Shown here: positions 56,324-64,000 of the stretch, one piece after another
Numbering within the stretch: the first letter of the stretch is position 1
Layout: each line of letters starts with the position of its first letter
Assembly (NCBI GenBank): GCA_018257865.1
Contig: JAEUBA010000001.1
Location: 620,001 to 684,000, forward strand
Direction: 5' to 3'
From: Stereocaulon alpinum
Taxonomy: Eukaryota; Ascomycota; Lecanoromycetes; Lecanorales; Stereocaulaceae
DNA length: 64,000 nt
The notes under the pieces: generated by a model
Told to the model about the DNA's origin: nothing
The model's input: only the letters and a program-made list of their open reading frames with translations
Database searches by the model: none
Program-made: the position numbers and the translations under genes

Positions 56324-58297
56324 TTACATGATCTGATCCTGCGTCATACCTCCAGTCTCCTCCTGACCCTCCATCGCCTCGCCAGGGTTCTGATACTTGA
56401 CATGACTGAGGCCGAGAGGACGTCCGCCATACTGGTATCCGGTAAATTTTGCTACGGAATATTAGCATTCGATTGCCTTGAACAATCTACTAAAGGGACA
56501 TACTGATGGCAGTCTCGGCATTTTCACGGGTGTCGAACTTCACAACGCCGGTGCCACGGGAGCGACCGTTGGGTTCGTACTGAATCTCTGCACGTTCGAC
56601 GGTTCCAATAGTGGTGAAAAGCTCCACTAAATCTTCGTTGCTCGTGGACCAGGGTAGCTGTCGGTGTGAGCAACGTCACTCAGACAGCGAGGGACAGCAA
56701 ACTTACATTGCGAACGTAGATGAGCTCGCTTGGTTCTCCTCCAGAAGAAGCATAGTCAGTGAAGGGGTTGGGTGGAGCAGCGCCCGCAGCAGGAGCAGCA
56801 CCATCAAACGAGCCACCTGCAGGAGGACCGTAGCCACCGCCTCCAAAGCCTCCACGACCGCCATAACCACCTGCAAAGCCTCCACGAGTACCGTAACCGC
56901 CTCGGAAGCCTCCTCGCATGCCACCTCCAAAACCGCCACGACCCCCAAAGCCGCCGCCTGGAGGTCCAGCAAATCGATCTTCGCGGACTTCTAACATGCG
57001 GCCCTGCCAGTCGTAGCCGTTGAATTGTGCTATAGCGTTACGAGCGTCCTCAGCAGTCTCGAACGCAACGATCCCTGAACCTTTCGGGCGACCATCTGGG
57101 CCAAGGTGAACATCGGCGCGGATGACGGCGCCTTGTTGGGCTGTGAGAATTATAAGTCAACTTAGATCCCTGCAGTAATTAAATAGTAGGCATAATTAGC
57201 ACTCGGAAGTTGTACTCACCAGCTTGACGGAACAAGTCCTTCAAATCTTGCCAGCCAACGGTGTAGGGCAACTAAAGAAATCGTGTCAATGGCAATAATT
57301 CTCGTTATTGAAGGAGGCATAAGGATTAGGAATGACAGACGTTGTTGACGAAGATCTGACGTCCACCGCCAGCAGCAGCGGCAGGAGCACCTCCATAACC
57401 CCCACCGCCGAAGCCCCCACCGCCAAAGCCACCTCTGGGCGGGCCGCTCTCGTAGCTTCCACGGGCGGGAGGTGGTCCGGTAAAGCGAGGTTCCGATTCG
57501 CGGTCCTATGATGCAAAGGGTCAGTACTGTAACTGAAACAGCGGACTTGCGTCCAGCCTGAAAGACGTCGAATTTGAAGGGCTTGCCATGCAACTTACTT
57601 CTCGAACGTAGACGAGTCTACCCATGAGATTCTGATTGCTGAGCGTGTTGACCGCTTGCTGGGCTTGTTCCCTTGTTGCGTATTCCACAATCCTTAATTG
57701 TGTCAGTCAAAAGATCGTGCGGACGCTGTCGGTGAACATACCCGCATCCCTACATAACCCGTGGACAATGTCCCATCCGTCAATCCAACGTCCATCAACC
57801 AAAACAAAACCAGAAAGACCACCGTCTCTACACATAGGCGCCCACCTTCGACATTCCATTCGGAAGCAACAACACATCGGCAAAGAGCACTTCCCCCGCT
57901 GCAGAACATCGTCAGCTCTTATCAATGGCTGCTTAGGTCGATTGCAAATAGGATGGGTGGACCAACCTTGCCTCATAAAGTCTTTCAAGTGATGCCATTT
58001 CACATCGTACGAGAGGTTGCCAACGTAGACTCGACGTTCCTGCTGGGAGGACTCGCGGACCGAGGCCATCATTTGCTCCTTTGCTTGCGCACGCTCCTCG
58101 AAACTTCTGGGTGGCACTGCCGCTCCACGACCGTAGCTTGACCCTGAGTAGCCTCCAGCACCGCCAGTCATGGGCGACCTGGATCGACGATCGCTTCGGC
58201 GATATTCGTCACGGCTTCGAGAACGGCTACGTGGCGAGTATGAGCGACGACGACGGGGGCTTCGAGAGCGACGTCTTGGTGATCGAGACCTCTCCCG
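56324..58297 (-). CDS. Gbp2/Hrb1-type SR protein with three RRMs and RGG repeats
   Basis: Nine exons seen, each keeping frame: 58297-57967, 57898-57846, 57749-57742 (8 nt), 57692-57599, 57505-57341, 57271-57220, 57140-56707, 56657-56504 and 56451-56324. The N-terminus is an RS domain (RERSRSPRRRSRSPRRR). RRM1 reads RRVYVGNLSYDVKWHHLKDF to GCGIVEYATREQAQQAV. A Gly-rich linker leads to RRM2 (RQIFVNN, LPYTVGWQDLKDLFRQA, GSGIVAFETAEDARNAI). A long Gly/Arg/Phe-rich RGG tract precedes RRM3 (ELIYVRNLPWSTSNEDLVEL, GTGVVKFDTRENAETAI), ending GGMTQDQIM. This order matches yeast Gbp2/Hrb1, which bind mRNA and act in nuclear export and quality control with TREX. No ATG is seen in frame; exon 1 is probably upstream of the TTCAG at 58298. 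Confidence 0.85.
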
Positions 58298-60643
58298 CTG
58301 AACCAAGTTAGTCGATTTTGCCCCTCCAGGTAGTGGGTGGCGAATTTTCCATCAATACGAGGGGAAATGAACAAGCAGCAAGAATGGGGCGAAGAAATCT
58401 ATTGCCAGGCAGAACAAGTGATGAGGGGCGTCAAGCAGACCTCAGCTGAAGGTGCGTAAGAAGCAGCGGTGTATTGGGTTTAGAGGCAGAAAGGCCCGGA
58501 AGTCCCGAAACGTGGGTAAATGGTCGAGAGTGCTTATTTCCTGCGCGCACAGGGAGCGAATAATGATAAAGAGCAGGAAACGTTAGACTTACAGCGTGAG
58601 GTCGATATACGTCTGCTGAATCTAGAGTAAGAACATAAGCCTGAAATTTACGTTATGCTGGAGAAACGATGCAATTGGGCAGATGTCAAGATTGAATGTG
58701 TCTCAGGCTCTGCAGCAGCGGGAACAGCCCACGTTCACGCGGTCCTACCGGTCGCCAAGGGTAGACTAATCTTAGTGCAAAGGAAGGTAAGGAAGGAGAT
58801 GACGGACCCATGATGGTAGCAATATCGATGATCAACGATTGCCGAGAGCGATAGCTTCTTTACTTCGCAGCGATTGTGATCTGTGTTCTTGCACGAGGCG
58901 TCAGAGTTGGCAGTTGGATCCAGAGATGGCGCACAAGGAACAAATGGTAGTTGGGACCGATCTTCTGCAGCTAGAAACAATGAACCCTTCGGACCAGAGG
59001 TAATGAGAAGCCGTCCAGTCAATTCTTTGCAAGCTTTGCAAGCTTTACAAGCCTCCGTTTCCGGCGTATCGAAGGTAGAATATTTTTTCGAAGAAAGGAA
59101 GAAGGTGTGGAGAGGTGTGGGGCTGCAGGATAAGACGCCTAGTTTTGCCTCGTGTGCGGGTGCTGCTGGCGTCTCTTTACCGAGCAATTATGGGTCTGTG
59201 TGACGGTCAGCCTCAACCATTCTTGCGCAAGAGCATGGGGGTCAACTATGGGAAAGTCGTTCATAAGACTAGGTGAGAAAACGTACCTTGACGATGTGAG
59301 AGGCTCAATGGCAAATGAATGGCTTTCGGGGAAGAGAAGTTGGAACGGGTGGAGGATGCAGCTAGTGAGCTACCAATGAGGGGTATGGTATCGCAAGTCG
59401 AGGGTGTTTAGGGAATAGTTCACCACCGGCCGCTACTAGAAGGTGGGTGTTGTTTGGAAGTCCGAATCTACGTAGGAAGGCGAGGAAGGTACGAGGTACT
59501 TCTGTGCCAAGATGGGAAGCGGATAGGGCTTAAGGCCTTGGCATCGCACTTTGGTGCCACCAGTGCATGAACAGAGCGTCAAGAATCACGATTTTTCGCT
59601 CTTTCGTGCATGTAAACCGTCTCACAATGGACAATGCTCGGACGGACGGCCCAAGTTCCCACTACAGTCAGCCAGCTGCACCTCAGGAGCCGAAAGCACG
59701 ACTAAACCAAGGAACATGGTCTGCACGTGTCATCCACCAATTGCTAGCTTCGCCTTCCTCACCTTTCCTGGGACATGAACCCGGGCCCATGTCTAAAAGA
59801 TCAGAGTGAGATGACGAGGTCACCGCGATTCTAGACTACTATCACTTTTGTTAAGGGGCTTTGGCTCTGCTGCTCTGCTCTTGTGAACATGGAGTTCCAC
59901 AATAAATGCTATGTCAGTGCGTGTGGCTTGATGCCCGCTGTCTTTGGTGCCGTGGCTTGCTACATTTGTCGACTATTGCAATTAACGTGGCTTTTGGCTT
60001 GGCCTACCTTCAGACCTGGCCGGCTCCACTAGATGTTCGTTGGCTGAGAAAGCACCGAGCGGAAATTCCCTCATTTATGTACTTATCGTCGACCTAGTAA
60101 ACCTTTTGGCCCATACGCTGCATCATACTTCTGGAAGGAATTGTGCCATTGAACGAGGGAAGGCTGTATAAGTCCGAACAGCCGAGGAAGCAGGTCTCGA
60201 GGCGGTCAAGAGAAAGGCCTTGTTGATATTCTTGCAAGATTAGACGATAATGTATCTCGGTCGTAGATTGCCCTAAACAAGCCATGATGAAGAGCCGTGA
60301 AGAGCCTCCAGCCAATCTCTCGCTCAAAAGGCCTTCCCGCTGATAGGTTAAATTGTAAGGTTGTAGCACATGCATTAGAATTTAGGACTATCCCAAGGTT
60401 TTACTGGGCCCATGCATCTCGGACACTCAAACAATAATACGCGCTGCGGTCCGGCGAGCTTTGTAGCGGACTCGACCTGGGTTGGTGAACGGGGTGGGAG
60501 AGCAGCGGGATTGGGGGCTGGAATTGACCAAATACTTTGTCTTGGACTCTTGGGTCAAAACCGCCTTGGCACTGAACCTTAGAACTACCATAGAACTAGC
60601 TTGAAGATTTACACATCCCTTGGGTGCTGCATGTCACCCAACC
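58298..60643. other. Long intergenic region between the SR/RRM gene and COQ9
   Basis: About 2.3 kb. The left part should hold the 5' exon and promoter of the SR/RRM gene; a splice-donor-like GCTGTAAGTC on the minus strand lies near 58588. The rest has open frames on both strands with no recognisable protein. Confidence 0.4.
59026..59052. repeat. Three tandem 9-mers (TTTGCAAGC)
   Basis: TTTGCAAGC is present twice, followed by a TTTACAAGC variant. Short simple repeat without further context. Confidence 0.7.
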
Positions 60644-61384
60644 ATGACTGCCATAAAGCCTTGCCGTGCGCTTCTCAGGCCTCCGAGCTGCTCAAGGTCC
60701 AAGGCATGCAGGCGGCTCTACCACTCTTACGAGCACGATCGAGCCCCACATTTCGCCCCCACTGAAAACCGCATCCTCTCCGCAGCTCTCTCCCACGTCC
60801 CCGCTCATGGCTTCACCACTGCAGCTTTGACTCAAGGCGCACGAGACGCAGGCTATCTCGACGTCTCCACAAATCTCTTCCCCGCCGGCCCCTTCTCAAT
60901 TGTAGGTTACCATCTCGTCACTCAACGCCTCGCCCTCGCCAACCATGCGCCATCAACCGATGACGAGCTCAACAACGTTTCTCAGAACATCAAAATCCTA
61001 GCTCTCCGCAGACTACACGCCAACAAAGCCATCATACACCGATGGCAGGAGGCATTAGCCTTAATGGCCACCCCAGCCCATCTCCCTACCTCCCTCCGTG
61101 AACTCGCTCTCCTCTCTGACGAACTGCTATTCTTGGCTGGCAGCACCGATATCACGTCATCCTGGTATACCAACCGAGGAGGCCTCGCTGCTATATACGC
61201 TAGCGCAGAGCTGTTTATGACAACGGATCGATCCAAAGACTACGTTGAAACAGAAGACTTTTTGACAAGACGATTAGAAGAGGGAGAGAAGATTAAGAGC
61301 TTCATAGGTGGTGTGGGTTCGTGGGCAGGCATGCAGGCTGGTGGCCTGATTGATGGATTAAGAACCAAGGGCGTCTGGATATGA
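60644..61384 (+). CDS. COQ9: COQ9, ubiquinone biosynthesis lipid-binding protein
   Basis: Single exon, 246 residues from ATG 60644. A basic mitochondrial leader (MTAIKPCRALLRPPSCSRSK) is followed by ENRILSAALSHVPAHGFTTA, with the TetR-like helix turn ALTQGARDAGYLDVS, then ALRRLHANKAIIHRWQEALA, LALLSDELLFLAGSTDITSS, WYTNRGGLAAIYASAELFMT and DFLTRRLEEGEKI. These are the conserved elements of Coq9, a lipid-binding partner of the Coq7 hydroxylase in the CoQ synthome on the matrix side of the inner membrane. The frame begins with a non-ATG codon 24 nt earlier, which I reject as start. Confidence 0.94.
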   Translation: MTAIKPCRALLRPPSCSRSKACRRLYHSYEHDRAPHFAPTENRILSAALSHVPAHGFTTAALTQGARDAGYLDVSTNLFPAGPFSIVGYHLVTQRLALANHAPSTDDELNNVSQNIKILALRRLHANKAIIHRWQEALALMATPAHLPTSLRELALLSDELLFLAGSTDITSSWYTNRGGLAAIYASAELFMTTDRSKDYVETEDFLTRRLEEGEKIKSFIGGVGSWAGMQAGGLIDGLRTKGVWI

Positions 61385-61942
61385 ATATGCGGGTGGTGGA
61401 CGGGGACGGCACGGATGCCCTGAGCTATCTACAAGTACGAGCTTTGAGCCGAGCTTAAGATCAAAGTCACGTGTAATGTCCCATGGGGAAATCCACCTTT
61501 AGATGCATGGCGAATTGTGGGGAAAGAAGAAGCTTGGCTACAACATCAAGCAATCTGGGCAGCAGGGGTTGGCAAGGCTACTGAGCGTTCGGCCTTTCAG
61601 CTAGGGATGGGACCCTTGCTCTGCGTACGTCGGCACTCGACGGACACCGATACACAACAGTTGTCGGTTCATCTACAGGATCATTGCAATTGAAGAGTGG
61701 TATACTGCCTGGCGTTGGACCCAAATTTGAGGTCCGCAGCCAACCCTACTTGACGACGTGCACATGGAACACAGACAGGGTATTACGCATTCCGAATGAA
61801 ACCGTGACACGAGACTGAAGGTCTTACAGTGACTGAACAGCCTTCTCAAATCTTGATCGGGCATTCTGATTTGGGTGTATCTTCACCGATTAGCACCTTG
61901 TTTTATTGAACGATTTCTGGCCTTTCAAGCACCATGATTCCT
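61385..61942. other. Convergent intergenic region COQ9 / Mtf2-like
   Basis: 558 nt, 3' flanks of both genes, no feature seen. Confidence 0.45.
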
Positions 61943-63436
61943 TCACATGACCATGTTCTCCTCGTCCTTTTCGTCACCAGCACTCAGTCTCACCCTTTCC
62001 GCCCTGTCCGCCTCCATCCTCTTAGCCATTATCTCCAATCCCACAATTCTCCTCCACCCCTCCACAGTCCCCCTCAAATCCCACCACTTCTGCACCACCG
62101 GCCCAAGCTTCCCCAACTTCCCATATCGTCTCCGCCTCCTTATCCTCACCAGCAAAACCATAGTAACACTATTGGGTTCAACTCCCCTGTTCATCATCTC
62201 CTGTAGCAAATCCGCCATACCATGAAGGTCTGAATACTGCGTCCATTTCAAGAACAAGATCTCATTGTAGAGACCAGTTGAAGCGCCGAGGGCATAGGAT
62301 ATGGAACCCAGTCGCTTGATCTTTGGGAGGATGCAGAGAGCATAGTTGGAGGTGGGGTGGTGTCGGCGGAGGATACGTAGAGCGGATAGGAGACAGCCGG
62401 CGTAGTTCTCCTGGAGGATGTGGAAGAGGGTGTTCGTCTGAAGAGTTGTGGAACCCTCAGGGTCATAGGGTCCCTTCTTCTTCCTTTTGAGGCTGACCTT
62501 CTTTGCCGCCGCGACTTCTTTTCCAGACTCTAAAGCCTTGCGAGCTTTCTCTTCTGTATCCTGTAACTTCTTTTCTACCACCCGCGCTTTTCGATCGCCC
62601 TTGATCTGGGTATTAAGTTGTTCGGCCAGACTGAATACATCCGTGTCCAGGATCCGCCAGATCTCGACGTCTGTGGTTGCACGCTTGAGCCGGGATGACA
62701 CTTTTTCTTCATGTTCCTCAGCAGCGGACCGGACATTTTTCTCAACTTCAGGCGTGAGGATCTCCCGGCCCGACATAACGCCTTCGTGTATACTCGGAAT
62801 CGACGGGCGAACAAACGTCCTCGCGCTATGATCGTCGCTACCTACGAGAGAATCAATGGCTCGTTCGTACGGCTGGGAACTCCAGTACTGGTTTTCTTCA
62901 TTAGCTTTCATAGCTTGATCTCCCCGAGATCGAAGCTCGCGGATTGCGGAATCGATGATGCTATTGAGATCTTCTGTGGGATCGCTGTCCTCTTGTTCAT
63001 CTTCTAGTGTATCTTCCTCTTCTGGTCTTTGAGTTGAAAATCGGCTCGATATGTCTTTAAAGATACGGTCGAAGACGGCTTTTTCAGAGGCTGTTATGGT
63101 GGTTCGCCTGGTATTTTGGGCTTCGTGTTGCGATTCGAGATCTTCGAAGGGGACGTCTGGGCTGCCCCAGGCGGCATCTTCGAAAGGGACATGGTTCGAG
63201 CGAGGAGTATTGTAGCCTTGGGCTTCCTTCCGATGTAGACAGCTAAATTGTTGGACAGCTGGGCGAGCTCTATATCCTCCCTTTAAGGGCTGCGAAAGGA
63301 TAGATCGAGTCTGATAAAGGAAAAGGAGTAGGGATGTTGGGTGGGTGGCAAGCTGCACCGTTGACGGCGACGCAAGAACTTTCCTCAGTGACATAGGCAA
63401 GTCCTCGTAAGTAGGAAAATTACGTAGATGCTTCAT
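61943..63436 (-). CDS. Mtf2/Nam1-like mitochondrial RNA-processing protein
   Basis: Single exon, 497 residues from ATG 63436; the upstream open frame has no ATG. The N-terminus is basic and suited to mitochondrial import (RKVLASPSTVQLATHPTSLL). The middle is acidic. The C-terminal domain has DVEIWRILDTDVFSLAEQLN, LFHILQENYAGCLLSALRIL, SNYALCILPKIKRLGSISYA, GASTGLYNEILFLKWTQYSD and LLQEMMNRGVEPNSVTMVLL, the pattern of the Mtf2-like C-terminal domain, which has some PPR-like character. In yeast, Mtf2/Nam1 binds the mitochondrial RNA polymerase and couples transcription to RNA processing and translation. The family call is good; exact function in this fungus is inferred. Confidence 0.75.
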   Translation of the reverse strand: MKHLRNFPTYEDLPMSLRKVLASPSTVQLATHPTSLLLFLYQTRSILSQPLKGGYRARPAVQQFSCLHRKEAQGYNTPRSNHVPFEDAAWGSPDVPFEDLESQHEAQNTRRTTITASEKAVFDRIFKDISSRFSTQRPEEEDTLEDEQEDSDPTEDLNSIIDSAIRELRSRGDQAMKANEENQYWSSQPYERAIDSLVGSDDHSARTFVRPSIPSIHEGVMSGREILTPEVEKNVRSAAEEHEEKVSSRLKRATTDVEIWRILDTDVFSLAEQLNTQIKGDRKARVVEKKLQDTEEKARKALESGKEVAAAKKVSLKRKKKGPYDPEGSTTLQTNTLFHILQENYAGCLLSALRILRRHHPTSNYALCILPKIKRLGSISYALGASTGLYNEILFLKWTQYSDLHGMADLLQEMMNRGVEPNSVTMVLLVRIRRRRRYGKLGKLGPVVQKWWDLRGTVEGWRRIVGLEIMAKRMEADRAERVRLSAGDEKDEENMVM

Positions 63437-63604
63437 GAATCTTTTAGGGCTAGGCTTCACTAGCGCCAACGCGAACTAATTGAGGCGCGTGGAGATGAGA
63501 TTCGCGAGATTCATGACGTGCCGAATCTCAATCTCGATCAATTGCATGTTAGTTACTCCGAACGGTGAATCGCTTTCATCGCAGTCACAGAATCTCCATA
63601 AGCC
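63437..63604. promoter_or_regulatory. Short divergent promoter Mtf2-like / CMR1
   Basis: Only 168 nt separate the two divergent ATGs, so the two promoters must overlap. No TATA box. Confidence 0.5.
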
Positions 63605-64000
63605 ATGGCACCAGCAATGAGTGATTATGAGCGGCAGAGGCAGGAAAACATTGCTCAAAGAGACAAGCTCCTCAAACAGCTCGCTCTCGACGCTGGACAA
63701 GCTGGCCTAGGACCGCAGAAGCCCAAACCTAGCCGTCCCAGCTCCCATAAGAAGAAGGCCCCTGTCAAGAAAATTAAAGAAGACTTTGGACCAAGAAGAA
63801 CATCATCGCGACTGCAAGGCTTAACAGCAGACAGCGAGGTTGCGAAACGAAAAGCAGAGGATGAATATGTAGCAGTACAGGAAGCTGCTAGGGTCAAGAG
63901 ACAGCGACAATCAGGTCCTTTGGACTTAAGTGACGTTGTAGTGGCTGGGAAAGATTGGGACAAAAGCAAGAACTTCCTGGTCGATGTTGTTTCCAGAGGA
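63605..64000 (+). CDS. CMR1: CMR1, DNA-damage-binding WD40 protein (5' part)
   Basis: The first 132 residues of a gene that leaves the window on the right. The start MAPAMSDYERQRQENIAQRD (a second Met at residue 5 is the alternative) is followed by KLLKQLALDAGQAGL, a Lys/Pro-rich stretch, RRTSSRLQGLTADSEVAKRK, and AVQEAARVKRQR. This N-terminal pattern, with the RRTSSRL motif, is that of fungal Cmr1 (YDL156W). Cmr1 has a C-terminal WD40 propeller, binds UV-damaged DNA and gathers in nuclear protein quality-control foci. The propeller is outside the window. Confidence 0.88.
   Translation, partial: MAPAMSDYERQRQENIAQRDKLLKQLALDAGQAGLGPQKPKPSRPSSHKKKAPVKKIKEDFGPRRTSSRLQGLTADSEVAKRKAEDEYVAVQEAARVKRQRQSGPLDLSDVVVAGKDWDKSKNFLVDVVSRG

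Noticed and set aside
58883..59203. Plus-strand open frame of 106 codons
   Set aside because: Overlaps a minus-strand frame, has simple 9-mer repeats and no recognisable domain.
1..64000. CRISPR array, bacterial operon, or intact transposon
   Set aside because: Spliceosomal introns and eukaryotic proteins throughout; no regularly spaced identical repeats, transposase, reverse transcriptase or long terminal repeats seen.

Overview
The window is nuclear DNA from a filamentous ascomycete (Pezizomycotina; a Leotiomycetes-like relative is my guess, not shown by the sequence). Genes are dense and lie on both strands, most with 0-7 introns of about 45-100 nt that have GT..AG ends and CTAAC/CTGAC-type branch points. 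The proteins are single-copy eukaryotic housekeeping factors plus a few fungal families. I see no tRNA, rRNA, CRISPR array or intact transposon.

Layout, left to right. 0-7 kb: 3' end of SKI3, VPS51 (-), RMI1 (+), DPH7 (-), a DUF1917/Bles03 gene (+), RPN12 (-), a 71-residue conserved small protein (+). 7-15 kb: a REB1/TTF1-like Myb protein (-), a decayed and 3'-truncated cytochrome P450 (+), allantoinase (-). 15-23 kb: VMA12 (-) divergent from COQ1 (+), an AVO2-like ankyrin protein (-), RPN3 (-) divergent from the DASH subunit SPC34 (+). 23-35 kb: a UDP-glucose dehydrogenase with a long insertion (+), TAF12 (-), a CorA-like transporter (+), an unknown protein (-), EMG1/NEP1 (-). 35-49 kb: VAC14 (+), an F-box protein (+), a NYN-domain protein (+), a Ser/Thr-rich GPI-type protein (+), a fungal rhodopsin-domain (Pth11/SAT4-type) membrane protein (+). 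49-64 kb: a degenerate tandem-repeat tract, RAD54 (-), an unassigned coding-like stretch, a Gbp2/Hrb1-type SR/RRM/RGG protein (-) with an 8-nt microexon, COQ9 (+), an Mtf2-like mitochondrial protein (-), and the 5' end of CMR1 (+).

There is no operon-like logic, but some pathways recur: two 19S proteasome lid subunits (RPN12, RPN3), two ubiquinone genes (COQ1, COQ9), genome maintenance (RMI1, RAD54, CMR1), RNA metabolism (SKI3, EMG1, GBP2-like), and endomembrane or vacuole function (VPS51, VMA12, VAC14). Several pairs share short divergent promoters.

The most unusual signals are: a repeated intragenic composition switch, in which the coding strand is C-rich and then becomes G-rich toward the 3' end in about a dozen genes; the diverged repeat tract at about 49.75-51.7 kb; the 8-nt microexon; a probable GC-AG intron in VAC14; a ~135-residue insertion in UGDH; and a GPI-type protein with no visible signal peptide. 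I found no convincing new multi-gene system. Exon boundaries were placed by hand from splice signals, reading frame and protein-family continuity.
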